Shown: in pieces, positions 34,655 to 47,354 of the stretch
How the letters are laid out: every line of letters starts with the position of its first letter
Numbering within the stretch: position 1 is the first letter of the stretch
Assembly: GCF_000149955.1 (NCBI RefSeq)
Contig: NC_030987.1
Location: forward strand, 2,323,236 to 2,387,235
Reading direction: 5' to 3'
DNA: 64,000 nt
From: Fusarium oxysporum f. sp. lycopersici 4287
Taxonomy: Eukaryota > Ascomycota > Sordariomycetes > Hypocreales > Nectriaceae
Program-made: the position numbers and the translations under genes
The notes under the pieces: model-generated
Told to the model about the DNA's origin: nothing
Databases searched by the model: none
The model's input: the letters and a program-made list of their open reading frames with translations, nothing else

Positions 34655-37600
34655 GGTATATGTGAGTCGATGTATGTGATGAGAAGCTGTGTATTAGATG
34701 AAGCGGGTGTAGATGTGAGTTTGCGATATCATGGGTTTGTCATGCGTTGTTTTGATAGATGTCTTTCCCACGGGGAGCGAGTGTGCCTGAGAACAGTACA
34801 GGTTGATTTGATCTACTCCTGGCGAGCTGAGAGTCCGGGAAATAAATCCTTTCTTATGATGACTTTATACAATCGAGGCTTAAGTCTAAGCCCAAGAATT
34901 ATAAACTTGTAACAAGAAGTTACTGTGCCCTCACATTATGTGTTCTAGTTAATGTCTAGCATCTCAATGATAAACCTAGAGCAGGTTTTGCTTCTTCTTT
35001 TCCCCCATCTCCTGTACACCTTCCAGTCACTCTTGCGGGGGCGTGTTGTGTGGCAGGACTCCGAGTTCAGTATATGTAATTGGGTGATTAATTAATCGAT
35101 CGAATAATTCCATTCGGCCGGGACGCTTGCCCCCTGGGATATCAGAACTGCGGCCCTTTGCCATAAATCGAGTCCGCTCACCTCATGTTGTCTGGGGATA
35201 TAGTCCTAAGAATTCTCACCTCAGGCTCGACTTCAGGGTATGTCTCACAAAAGATTGAATTCCAAGACGAAAAAGGAGATTCTCGTCCGCGCTTCTTTTC
35301 AATCAAGCGGCTTGTCCATTTGCCACTTGAGATCTCTCATGTTGTATTACATGACATCTTGGTGCGCAATAATGCTGTCCGGTTCGCTTCGTCACCATAT
35401 TCTAGCATGTGTCACTACTTCATTTCTACCCAAATATGTCGATGAATCAGACTTTTATCTACATGTCAGTGGCAATTATATGTGTAGCGACGACTCTGTA
35501 TTGGCAAATTTAACTTATCTAGCAATAGAATATCACTTTCATCTCATTACAGGAGTGTTTATGATTGATGTTCCGAATAGGCTTGAGTGAATGTTATTGT
35601 TTAGGGTAGTAAGAGCTCTTTGTCCGCCATGGAATCATTGCTAATGAAGAAATTTGTAAAAGAGTTGACAGTGATCATCGCGAATAGTTATTCTGGCTAC
35701 AGAATATTCTCATAGTGTCCCTTTAATGCAGTGAGTGGGTAAATATTGAAGGAATTCTTGTTTCTTTTTTTACCATGTGTCGCCACTGAATCATGAACTG
35801 GTGAGAACCTCATCAAACAAGCGGACGGAGTCAAAGACAACCCCACAAGCTCTCAATCTATCACTGATAATAATCACTAATCAACATCGATAACTGAGCC
35901 GCAATTTCACTAAGCACCACCGCTGATCAATGTTATCAGATCAACGAAATAAGCCTTTTGCTCGGCAACCGGACATCCACCATCAGGTCCTTCACAAGCC
36001 AATGATAAAGCAGAGCACAAGCCCCGGGATGGTCCTTGGACCCCTAAAACGGTACTTGTTGAGCAAAAAGCCCAGGGCTAGGGCATCTTCATGCACGGCG
36101 GCTATATCCATAGTGGGTGGACCGCGGGTGAGCGATGCATCACCAGATGGAATGAGTTAGAGCCTCATTAGTGCGCACGACCTGGATCCTGTTGGTGAAT
36201 GTGTTTCCGGTATCCGGAAAGTGGAAAGATTAGGGGGTTTACGGGTTGGCGGAATGAGCGTAAGAGTCAGAGATGGAGAATGGAAAAGAAACTATTTGCC
36301 ATATAATATCACCATATGGAGCAGTGGCAGTGGAGTGTAAGGTGCTTCCTCGGTATGATGCAGGGCAAGAAACCATCTACGTCTGAGCTTGCGTGTGCCT
36401 CCACGAGTGGCTCACAATCTCTTGCCCTGAGCGCGGCAATGTCATGTCGCGATAGAAACGTGGAGAGTGGATCGCGATCAAGGTGAAGCCACTCATGCCG
36501 AGAGTGACCTGTGCTGAATGAGTTGGCTCTTGGCTTCCTAATTAACACAAGCCCAGGTGGGTTTACCAGTGGGTCAAAGGAAGAAGAGAATTTTTCAGGT
36601 CTGCTGAGCTTAAGTATAATGTCGCTAGGTGTAGCTATCGTGAAGAGGGAAGTAAAGTGTCAATATCGGAATTGAGACCGGTTGAGTGAAAGGTGGATAT
36701 TCAAGATGAAGAGGTTGGAGGGGAATGAAGAAAAAAAGGGGAGAGAGGTGTGAGCCGAGTCAAGGTTTGACTCACCGACTCCAAGATGGGGGCGAAAAGG
36801 GTAGGCAGGTGAAAGAAGAACGTTGAAATGAGGGCTGAGAGCACTGAAATGGTGTATGGCAATAGCTATGGGAACAGACTTTGAGGTTGGTTCAACTATC
36901 GTGAAGTTGAATCTTGGTGTTTTGGCGTTTCAACGACGATCAACACCTTCAGATCAACAAGACAGTTTGTGCCTGGCCGAAAGGAGAAGGCATGCAAGGG
37001 CCATTAGCCAACCAACTGACACGAAGCCGGCTCGGAGACGGTGAGAAGATCGTTTCGGAGACTAGCACCATCTCCAGTTTCTGTTAGCTACAGTAGCTTC
37101 AAAACTCTGCATGAGGATGGGCTGTTCCACTTCTGCAGAGCGGCCTGAGCTTCCCCGTGTTATCTCGAAATTTGCTTCTCCCCGCATCTTGGGCTTGAAT
37201 GCTTTGTTCGTGATCTTCTGCCGGTAGCTCAAGAGCCCATATCTACTACGACTGTGATTGTGGTGGCAGGATTCTGTTGCGTAAAAGAACAAAGTGGGAC
37301 GGGGAATGTTCCCCAGAGTAGAGATGCACGTCTAGTTGTGAGATTTCCTAATTGATACTCGTGAGTTGGGGACATCTGACGATATCGGACCCTGACATGG
37401 CGAAACGAGAATTTCCATCCAGCCACGCTTCCTAAATAAGAACACGTTGTTTGCTGTTGCGGTGCGGGATGCCTGTCGAATATCGGCCATTGGCGGCGGC
37501 ATCGTGCGGCATCGTGATGGCCTGGACGGTCTCAACTGATGGTGGGAGGGGCAATTGGAGAAAAAAGGGAAAAAAGCTAGCCGCCAGCGAAGGAGAGAGG

Positions 37601-40379
37601 GATAAGGGAGGGAGGGTCAAGACTGGGGGGTGTAACGGAGTGGTGAAATCAGTGAGTAACAATAACACATAACGCCTTGAGGGAAGGGAAATGAAAATGA
37701 AGCCCACGATGCGAAACGAGACGCTGCCACGCAACCATCCGAATCGTGTACTCGGGGTCCTGTCGCCAACGTCGACTCGTGGGGGGCTTCACTAGCTATC
37801 CCCAGGCGAAGCGCCCCCATCTCCAAAGCTTATACTGCCTGTCTCGTCCTGACAGGGATAGCACTGAGGAGAAAAGGGCTAACGACATCTGCGTGTCGAC
37901 GAAGACAGAGTCAGACTCAGTAGTGAATGGAGTCAAAGTTAGGAATCGCGGGCGAGCTAGTCCGAAACTCCAGGTTCGAGAACCGGGCACAGACGTCGAA
38001 ACGGTTAGGTTAAGACTTTGACCCCAGCATTTGCCATCGCCATGCCTTATTGACCCTGATGCGCCAGGTCGAAACAGGAATTCCTCATGTAATGGGAATT
38101 GCAGTATGCGACTCTCCCCCTCTTGGGCTTTAGACTCTAGAACATCTCACGATGTTCGCCTACGTTTCCGTGGTGTAGCCTGTCCTGTATTAGGCACGGA
38201 AAGGCGGCAGCTGAAGCAAGCTCTCATTTTCTGACCGCCGGTTTACGGCATGAGAGAGAGAGAGAAAAAAAAAGACCATCGGCCGGTTGTCCGGAGAGGT
38301 GCGATGGGAGATGGAGAGAGGATGAGGTGTATCAGGTTTCTCGTAAATTTCCATCCAGATACACCTTTGTTTTTCGGTTAACACCAACCCATAGAGGTTC
38401 ATATTTCACCCTCAGTGAAATTTTTGGCGCATCACAATTGCAAAGGCGAAAACGTGGGGAATTATGAAGTCATGCAACTCCAGTTTCTTCCCCAGTTTGT
38501 GAGTGTTCATCGTCATCATCAAGAGCCTAATCCAAGGCATCAGGAATTTGGGCCGCGCAAGTGACGTCCCAGATCTCGATATCTGCACTCTGTTCCCATT
38601 TTTGTAGGGTGAAAGGAATAGTAGCTCCGGCCTGGAGATGGCTTGAGCTGTGATGGTGTGAGGAGCTGGGCGAGGGTGAAGGTGAGGCTCTTGGAAGACG
38701 GGCCGGCTCACACCAGAAATTGCTAGAACCATGCAATGAGTGCATGGAAAGCATGGAACAAGTGGAAAGAAGGATGGATGATGGCTGGCTGGAGGTGCCT
38801 TGCAGCCTGTCAATCATAGCTACTTATGCATCGTGCTATGCTTCGCTATTATTATGCAATGTTTAACTCTCGTAACCCGATGATGCCGGGCCGTGACTCT
38901 CCGATTAACTCTCTCTCTGGCCACCATGATGACTCTTTTTTCGGAGCATCCCGAACGACATTCCCAATGCTTACTTGGAAGGGATCTCTAATGAGATGCT
39001 GAACTACAAGAGATAGTTTAAAATGAGTTGAACATTTGATGTGGTAATTTGGTGATTAACGGATTCCCATCCGCGCCAAGAACTGTAGCGTCCTACTTTA
39101 ACCCAAAGTTAATCAAGCAGCTCAGGACCCGAAGCCGACTATCGGATGTTTTATTATTAGCCTCTGAACTGGGCTGTTGGAGATGGTCACAGTCGCACCG
39201 GGCCCAGCTGCAAACGCACAGTCAGGAACGGGATCTGTTGGAGAAGTCGGGAATGAGCAAGACAAGGCAAACAAGGACCCCTTCGGCACTGAAGAGCCTG
39301 TAACCACAGCTCCACCATCGGCGCTAGTCATGCACGATTTGTCGAACCCCGGTCGAATGGCTCACAAAGCTCAGAAGCCTTTTTCTCATACCCCCACTTC
39401 TATTTTTTTTCTTCTTCAGAGCGAGTCGCCCGTGTAAGTGAGAGACTCAGTTAAGGTACCGGTACCGCGATGGAGCTCATCGTGGATATCTTTGAGGTAA
39501 GAAGAGAGGGTCTGCTGTCTGATTCAGCTCTTCAAACACGCTCTGGGTGTGTTTCGTGAACAGCAGCAATGCTAAGACTTCCGAGGAGGTCGGATCTGGA
39601 AAGGGAAACATCGTAGCAAAGACTGCAGTCAAGCAATATCGTACGTAGATGTTGGATATTCAAGATGTAAACTCTGCTGACCTGTCTATAATCAACAATC
39701 CGTGCTCCCACCTTGACTTACTCCAAATCTGAAGCCCTTGTTGATGGCTTCTCCAACTCATCACCCCTCTAAAGCTGATTTATTTTAGAAGCAGAAAAGA
39801 CTTTTCTCCAACCTTTCCCAGATCGCCTCTATGGCTAAAATGGTGGCTGATGATGTGCTTTTGGCTGCCATCCAACTCAAATTTCTTCCGGCTTTCAAAC
39901 TTTGGTGGTTGTCGATATGTCAGCCAGGCGTCATATCAGAACGATTGATAAGGCCTACGCCTTATGTCGAGAGAGTGATATCAAAGCACGTCGTCGTCGT
40001 CACCATTTGCACCCCAGGAAATGTATAATAATCACAACGTAGCAAACGAGCTGTCCTTCTCGTCACCAAATTACCCTCCCAAGTCTCGGCCACGATCTAG
40101 CAACTATTGCAGACTCGCGAGACCCAGCAACAAGAGCACGCGCTCCCTGGGTCCCACCAAACTTACAGCGCGCACACCCCTGGCAATCAACGCCCCTCCC
40201 CCTGTAAGCACCTCAGCATCCTAGACAGGGCAAGCTCGAGCACGAACCAAAGTAACGGGTACGGTACCGCCGCATTTCTGTTTTTATATAGAATACTATA
40301 TATATGACTCTGGCCTTGCCCTCCCATCATATCGTCAAATCTCATATCAGTATCATTCTGCTCTTTTGCAATCATCACA
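34655..40379. other. Long gene-poor region, 5.7 kb
   Basis: No gene could be supported on either strand. Open frames are short, overlap on both strands and show no family motif. There is a purine stretch near 38250-38275 and pyrimidine-rich stretches before 40380. It may hold a long promoter for the arrestin gene, untranslated transcripts or decayed sequence. Confidence 0.4.
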
Positions 40380-41846
40380 ATGTCCAACGCTGCATCGGAC
40401 AACGGACCTCGGTCTACTAGACCCCGTCCTGCCAAATCCGGCATCGACATCAAGCTCGACCAGCACTGGAGCTCAAAGTCGTATACTTCTGGCTCCAAGG
40501 TCACGGGAAACGTCATCATCAGTACCCAGCGCGATGTTGCTTATGATGGCTTTGACATCTTCTTCACTGGCACTGCCTACACTCGTGTTGACTTTGTCAG
40601 CCAATATTCCAGCGCCAACTACGCTTCTCGTCCTTTCATGAAGCTCCGCATGCCCCTCAGCCCGGCAGACTTCCCCAGCAATCGTGTCTTCGAGGCTGGT
40701 CGCACATATACAATCCCCTTTCACTTTGTTGTTCCCCACCAGCTTACCCTCAGCGCATGCAACCACCCCGTGGAGCATGAGGGTATCAGGGATCACCACC
40801 TCCAGCTCCCCCCTACCATGGGATTCTGGGAGCGCAACGATCAGTCTCCTGACATGGCTCACATCGAGTATGGCATTCGTGCCGTGGCTACCAAGAACGG
40901 TGAGGAGGAGGGTCGAACTTTGCCCCTTGATAGCTTCCACATGGTCAAGGTTCTCCCTGCCATGCCCGAGGATGCCCCTCTTGATATCTGCTCCAAGGAT
41001 GAGCGCTACTGTCTCTCCAAGACAAAGCCTATCCGCAAGAACCTCTTCTCTGCCAAGCAGGGTGAGCTCACCACTACGGCTTCTCAGCCCAGTGCCATCA
41101 TGCTCTCCGGAAACTTCCTCAACGCCAGCGGTACCAACTTGAAGGTCAACTTAGAGTTCAGCTCTACCTCCAAGGATGTTACACCTCCCAAGGTCAACTC
41201 CGTTAGCGCTAAGCTCCACGCAACCACTTTCTTCAGCAGTGCTCCCATGACACAGCTCCCTAACTTGGGTTCTCGCATCAAGCACCAGAGCACCCCCTCG
41301 CTCACTTACTCCACCACTACACCTGTTCCCATGCGACCTGACACCCGGCTCACTTGGGAGGATGAAGCTCCAGGTTCTCGACGGGATTCTGGCTACGACA
41401 GTGCCTTCTGGAACGAGGGAGAGACATCCGAGTCTGATGATACCCAGCGCAACAAAAAGGCCAGCAAGTACAACATCCGCCGCTACGCCACTCTTGATAT
41501 TCCTTTCAACCTGCCCACTTCCAACAGCAAGCTCTTCCTCCCTACTTTCTACTCGTGCCTCAGCGCCCGCGCTTATATCCTCCACCTTACCCTATCTGTT
41601 GGTCCCATGAACACCAACATCAACCTCAACATCCCCATTCAGGTGGCTGTTGAGAACACATACGACCACATCGACGATGATGAACTTCCTTCTTTCGACG
41701 CTGCCATCGCCGAGGCTGAAGAAGCCGATGTCGACCTTCACCTGCAGCCCCGCCTCATGCAGGTTCCCGATGCTCGATTCCAGGGCAACAGCGTGCTCCC
41801 TGGCTACGAAGACATGCGAATGCGAGCCCAAGTGGCAGTTGCCTAG
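40380..41846 (+). CDS. Arrestin-like protein (alpha-arrestin fold)
   Basis: A single exon encodes 488 residues. Residues ~20-200 match the fungal arrestin N-terminal pattern: SGIDIKLDQHWSSKSYTSGS, then VTGNVIISTQRDVAYDGFDIFFTG and IPFHFVVPHQL. A second beta-rich half runs from ~residue 240 to 430, broken by a polar Ser/Asp-rich insert (~residues 305-375). The acidic C-terminus holds LPSFDAA and LPGYEDM. Alpha-arrestins link membrane transporters to Rsp5-type ubiquitin ligases. I see no PPxY motif, so the ligase link is not shown. The fold assignment comes from the sequence pattern and length. Confidence 0.78.
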   Translation: MSNAASDNGPRSTRPRPAKSGIDIKLDQHWSSKSYTSGSKVTGNVIISTQRDVAYDGFDIFFTGTAYTRVDFVSQYSSANYASRPFMKLRMPLSPADFPSNRVFEAGRTYTIPFHFVVPHQLTLSACNHPVEHEGIRDHHLQLPPTMGFWERNDQSPDMAHIEYGIRAVATKNGEEEGRTLPLDSFHMVKVLPAMPEDAPLDICSKDERYCLSKTKPIRKNLFSAKQGELTTTASQPSAIMLSGNFLNASGTNLKVNLEFSSTSKDVTPPKVNSVSAKLHATTFFSSAPMTQLPNLGSRIKHQSTPSLTYSTTTPVPMRPDTRLTWEDEAPGSRRDSGYDSAFWNEGETSESDDTQRNKKASKYNIRRYATLDIPFNLPTSNSKLFLPTFYSCLSARAYILHLTLSVGPMNTNINLNIPIQVAVENTYDHIDDDELPSFDAAIAEAEEADVDLHLQPRLMQVPDARFQGNSVLPGYEDMRMRAQVAVA

Positions 41847-44187
41847 ATGGTAACAACTTTTACAACCAAAACAACTTAATGGATATTAATGGAGGAGGAT
41901 CTGTTCCAAAAGTTCTTATGATACCACGTTTCCAAAAAAGAAGGAGGAGAATGGGAAACTTTTATGACCTTTTTTATTGCATTACTCAGCGAGGAGTTTT
42001 TCGAGATTTTTCAAAAACGATTCGATTTTCTGTCAAGAATGGCTCTTGGCATCTTTTGGAGTTTAGAGGACGTTGCATATACAAGCATTATACAGGGGGA
42101 TGCATTATTGGGATTGCATAAAATGGGAATCGGACACCGCATTCCGAAGCGAGTTTTACTATGTTAGAGAGACGTGGAACCACCACATGACCTTTTTTGT
42201 TATAGAAGAATATGATAATCTTACAACATTTCTTGTTTTTTTGATGTGATCTGCTGTTCTGCACGTATTTCTCTGGGTGCACAAACAATTGCATTTTCTT
42301 ACGTATTAATAATGTCAGACAAGACCACAGTCGACTCATCCAAAGGGGCCTCAAAAAGGAACATTTCGGAAATGCCGTCGGACGATGAGCCACGTGAATG
42401 AGTTCGGCCGAAACCGTAGTACACACACACGTACCACCAACAGCTGTGGGATCATTATCGCGTTACATCCGAGAATGTTTTGCTTTCCCATGTTATTGCC
42501 GTAGCAATCTCATGATCTTCCACTTTGCAGTATACAGACATGCGCTCGAACTTGATTGGCTAAGACTGTGGGACAGGCGGGATCTTGCATACGGGATGGA
42601 GCGGAGCCTGTTCATTGGCGGATTTGGGGTTGCTTGAAGAGAGCGTGCAGCTTGATTGAGATTTGGTGGAAAAGTTGGGATAGAGGCAGAGATGGCCATC
42701 TGTCTTGGTTCCCGAGTCCGTGAGCCTTGGTCAATGTCGGTTTTTGATTGATAAATGATAGATTTCGAGATTGGCTAGTGAGAAATGTTTGCACACATAT
42801 TTCGCTTCTGATATAATGCTTGAACCTGGTTCATCCTTGGCGATCCATGCACCACCAAGATCCTTGGTGAGGACAAGACAAGCGAAGAAAAATAGATTGC
42901 TTGATCCGTGGCTCAACAAATGTCTTTGCTATTGGGAGAACATCTGTACAGACACAAATTGTATCCCTATGCTTTGCAAGGAAGACAATTTCCCTTCTTT
43001 TTGGCTGACAGCTGTACTTGTCCTCGTTCACCAGCGGCCATTGCATCCTAGTAGATCACTCGAATTGCAACAAAGACGTGCCATACATGGCTTGGATCCT
43101 GACATACCTACAAGCGCCTAGTCACCCAATTGCACCTCGTCTCTAAAGAGCAAACAACGCCGCTACAGGTTTCAGCGCGAAGAGCGAGGATATTGTTCCA
43201 GAAACCAGTGTAGTACTGCCGATCATATAAGCTTCAGCATCAAAAGCGGTATCGAAAGGACAATGCGCCCGACAAGTTTAGGTGGACAAAGACGTCCAAA
43301 GAAACGTGATTTGGGGCTTATGCGGTTTGCAGCCATGGCTTATGGACTTTGCCGTCCTGATTGTGACGTATAATATTTGGGTTGAGTGCAAGCTTGAAGT
43401 TGAGTGTACTGTAAGCATGGTCACTGCTTGGAGGCTTGATATTGTTCAGCAGTTTGGTGGCGTTGCCAAGCCAAGACCGTTGTGCTGGGAATTAAACTTC
43501 AGTTGAGAGGAACAAGAGTTTCTCGATAAGTCTGTTGATAATCATTCTTCAAATAGATGTTGTAGAATTAACAGTATCTTGCCCCGGGATTGCTTTCAAT
43601 TGAGTAAGATCTCCAACCGAAATGATATCAGGAACATCGAATTGAACCCCAATGTTCTGGAAAGAAATTAAGATAGATCCCGCCGCCGATTGCACAAGCA
43701 TAGCGTGCATTGGCCCCTCCTGTCACGTCAAATTCAGGGCGTTAGCCAGGTGAACAATACTAAGACCAAGACCTAGTTCCGAGCCATGTTTGCTCTCTTA
43801 AGGACAAGAACCTCAGCCTTGTAGAACAGAATTCGAAGATCAATATCAACTGATCAACAAATAGGTTCTGGTCAACAGAACTGTATGAGTGGAACAATGC
43901 CAAACCTGGGATATCATGATGTTCCGGAAATATGGACAATACCAAGGCTAGCAAGAAGAGCAAGGAAGCCTCGGCGCAGGGGCTTCACTTTTCATGGCGA
44001 GATACGGTAATTGAGGCTGTAGAGAGGGTCTATAGTCTTCTTTAAGTCAAGTAAGATGAATGGATATAAGTACGAAGGTCGTTTGCTGTTGAAGAAGAAA
44101 CCAGATATCCAGTCTCATTCGCTTCAACTTCTTCACTACCCATCTTCTCCTATATTCATTCCCTTCGATATATATATATATCTCATC
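41847..44187. other. Intergenic, no gene seen
   Basis: About 2.3 kb with weak open frames only. A TATATATATATAT stretch lies just before the decarboxylase start at about 44169-44181. Confidence 0.35.
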
Positions 44188-46076
44188 ATGGAAGCTCAGG
44201 AATTCCGTGAGGCTGCCAAGGCGGCAATTGACGAGAGTAAGTCCTTGTATCATAATCATAATACCATCATGACTCCTCTTGAGTCACAATGAATCCCAAT
44301 TGAACGTCCCCTTCTTGACCTTGCCCGAATAAAGCCTTCCTATTAGTACTGCCACCTTGAAATGACGAACTCGTGCTAAAGCTTCCAGTGACCGACTACA
44401 CCGAAAATGTCGCCGAATACCGCGTTGTCTCGAATGTTAAACCGGGGTACCTACGCCCTCTGCTACCCTCCTCTCCGCCAACAGACCCAGAACCGTGGTC
44501 CGCCATCCACCAAGACATCGAGTCCAAGATCCTCCCAGGCATTACTCACTGGAGTAGTCCTCGCTTCATGGCATTCTTCCCATGTGCGAGCAGCTATCCA
44601 GCCGCTCTGGCAGAGATATATTCCAATGCCTTCAACGGGGCACACTTCAACTGGATCTGCAGCCCTGCTGTTACGGAGCTCGAGACTATAGTTATGGACT
44701 GGCTGGCCCAGGCATTGGGCTTGCCTGAGTGTTTCCTCAGTGGGGGTTCTACACATGGTGGCGGCGTGATTCATGGGAGTATCAGTGAGAGTCTTATTGT
44801 CAACATGGCTGCTGCGAGAGATAGGTATCTCGCTTCTGTGACAGCCCATCTCCCTCCTGGCAGTGAAGAGAAGGAGGAAGCACTTTGGAATCTTCGAAGC
44901 AGGCTGGTGGCCCTTGGAAGCTCAGGCACACACTCGAGCACTAAAAAGGTCGCTCAAGTTCTTGGTGTTCGCTTTGCTACCATCCCAGTATCCGAGGCTG
45001 GTGGCTTCTCTCTCCGAGGCGAGGCCCTCGCTGCTACTGTTGAGAATCTCCGAGCCCGTGGTCTTGAACCATTCTTCCTCACTGCCACTCTTGGCACCAC
45101 CGATGTCTGCGCTGTGGATGATTTCGAGGGTATTGCCCAAGCTCTCAAGCCAACCTTCGATACGTCACGGGACATCTGGGTTCACATCGACGCCGCGTAC
45201 GCTGGTGCAGCACTTGTTCTAGAAGAATACCAACACTTGGCCAAAGCCTTTTCGTCATTCCATTCCATTAGCTTCAGCCCTCATAAGTGGTTTCTTACCA
45301 CATTCGACTGTACAGCCGTCTGGGTCCGTCATCGATCTTGGCTTGTCCAGGCTCTGAGCATCAAGCCTCCTTATCTGCGAAATCAATTCAGCGACGACGA
45401 GTTAGTCACCGACTATCGCGACTGGCAGATTCCCCTAGGGCGGCGGTTTCGTTCCTTGAAACTCTGGTTCGTCATGCGAAGTTATGGTATCAGTGGCCTT
45501 CAGAAGCATATCCGCAATGGTGTCGACCTGGCGGAAAGTCTCGAAGACAAGATAGAATCTCGTCGGGACATCTTCTCTGTTTTCACGCCAGCTCGGTTCG
45601 GTCTAATTACAATCCGTATCAATGGCGAGTCAGAGCAACAGATTAACGACCGCACTGAGGCAGTGTATGAGGTCATTAACGCTGCGGGAGAGTTCTACCT
45701 CACTGCCACCGTTGTAAATGACAAGTTGCTATTCGTGTATGCNNNNNNNNNNNNNNNNNNNNNNNNNNNNNNNNNNNNNNNNNNNNNNNNNNNNNNNNNN
45801 NNNNNNNNNNNNNNNNNNNNNNNNNNNNNNNNNNNNNNNNNNNNNNNNNNNNNNNNNNNNNNNNNNNNNNNNNNNNNNNNNNNNNNNNNNNNNNNNNNNN
45901 NNNNNNNNNNNNNNNNNNNNNNNNACGAGAAATACCATCAAGTTATGTGTCGGTGCTGGATATGCAACGACAGTCAAGAAATTCTTCCCAAATTTAAGAA
46001 TATTCTGATAATAATCAAGATAAGTTTGTTGAAGTCCTCGATACTAGACCAAAGACCTTCAGAACTAGACCCCTAG
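44188..46076 (+). CDS. PLP-dependent aromatic-L-amino-acid decarboxylase, 3' part in assembly gap
   Basis: Exon 1 is 44188-44236. Exon 2 starts at 44389 and reads 467 residues up to the N run. Group II decarboxylase marks are NVKPGYLRPLLP, a THWSSPRFMAFFP substrate-loop region, HSSTKK (PLP-stacking His ~198), HIDAAYAG (Asp ~284) and the Schiff-base lysine in SFSPHKWFLTTFDC (Lys ~316). Likely substrates are tyrosine, DOPA or tryptophan, which cannot be told apart here. The glycine loop reads GGSTHGGGVIHGS. The last ~40-60 residues expected for the family should fall in the N run. The sequence after the gap keeps an open frame to 46076, but its tail does not look like the family, so the true end is unknown. 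Confidence 0.85.
45743..45924. other. Assembly gap (182 N)
   Basis: A run of 182 undetermined bases inside the decarboxylase coding region. The true length may differ. Confidence 0.99.
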
Positions 46077-46280
46077 TGGTTCATATCATAATTCAGCCAT
46101 AACACCATAGTGACGCCCCAGGAAAGAGAAACGACTTTTGTTATGACTCTTGAGCTTGAGGTAACCGTTTTAAGAATGTTACAATGACATCTAAATGCAA
46201 CCTTTATGCCTCCCATGCTCATCTCCTCGGATCCCCCAATTCATAATCGTGTACTCATTATCATAACTATTCGCCCTCCT

Positions 46281-46619
46281 TCACCGACTATAGCCCCGTT
46301 CACCTCGATAATCATAGTCATCATAGTCATCATAGTCGTCGTCTGGATACCGACTACTCGATCGATACCTCCGCCTTCCCCTCTCACTATCGCGATTTCG
46401 ACTTCCTCTTCGATCATCGCAGTGCTCGTGTTTCTTCTTGTAGTTATCAAAGTCGTGGCTGAGCCATGTAAAGGCGCCAAGGAGGGCGAGAACAATACCC
46501 GGTGTCCAATCGAAGCCGGATTCGCTCTGTTTAACAGGAGGGCCGCGGCGGGGTGGAGGTTGACGACGGGATTGGCGATGGCTCCGGGGAGGCTCTGAGT
46601 ATGTGTCTCTTCTTCCCAT
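46281..46619 (-). CDS. Small single-pass membrane protein, unknown function
   Basis: A single exon encodes 112 residues. Basic, Pro-rich N-terminus (PPPRRGPP), then SESGFDWTPG and one hydrophobic segment (GIVLALLGAFTWL, residues ~41-53). The rest is a charged tail rich in Arg/Ser followed by Asp-Tyr repeats (DDDYDDYDDYDY). The repeated bases near 46315-46340 are trinucleotide-like (CATAGT series). The layout is orderly enough to be a real protein. The opposite-strand frame over the same bases is low complexity and is taken as a shadow. No function can be assigned. Confidence 0.55.
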   Translation of the reverse strand: MGRRDTYSEPPRSHRQSRRQPPPRRGPPVKQSESGFDWTPGIVLALLGAFTWLSHDFDNYKKKHEHCDDRRGSRNRDSERGRRRYRSSSRYPDDDYDDYDDYDYRGERGYSR

Positions 46620-47354
46620 GGTTGTGGTAATTAAATGCGGTGTGGTACTTGAGTGTTCTATGGTACTGTGGTGGTTTGCTTGATGATAAAATCAAGGATG
46701 AGGTAGAACTTGAGCCCTATTCAAATGGTCGACGTAAGATGCTCCAGGAGTAAGTTCCAGACATATGTCGTATGTGTCTCTCCCGAGTGCCTATCAAGGG
46801 AGTTGCTGTGGTGTGCCGTATTGCGTTTGTATAATATCAGTATGCTATCCACGTAAACTTCAGATATACGAAAAAGCACAGATTGCACGGTTATAAAGTT
46901 CAAGCCCCTATGGAATTAAAGACCCTTACCCAACCGTTAGAGACCTCCTCCGCCACTACTGCCGGCTTGCATCTCCGGGGCCACTTAAGCATTAAGGATC
47001 GAATGTCATTGCTTAATTCTCAAGTCAAGCTTATTAACTTGGACAAGGATCATAGTTGCGGGTGACGTGCCTTTGGGTTGGCATCTTGACGTGCCAGGGC
47101 CCAATTGAAGGACCTGGCCCGAAATGATGTCACTAATATCGTCATTTCTCCTCACTTTCAACGCTCACAAAGCAATTTTTCATCGGGAGAATGCATCTTC
47201 ACGTAATATTGCAGTACCAAGGCCTCATCAGATGATTCTATTTTAGCATTAATAATTGTCTAGATCGAGCTCCGTAGTCTAGGGATAGACGCCTCTACTC
47301 TAACAGAATGCTAAGTATTGTAAACGCTCATCAAGTCCAAGTGAACATGATACG
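46620..47354. other. Intergenic between the small membrane-protein gene and NTE1
   Basis: No gene seen. A short tRNA-Glu-like fragment near 47270 lacks a cloverleaf (see rejected list). Confidence 0.4.

Noticed and set aside
46206..46598. 130-codon Ile/Val/Pro-rich plus-strand frame
   Set aside because: Antisense of the Asp-Tyr repeat and Arg-rich part of the small membrane protein; low complexity.
47265..47310. tRNA-Glu-like 5' fragment (TAGTCTAGGGATAGACGCC)
   Set aside because: No pairing acceptor arm, anticodon stem or T arm could be found downstream.
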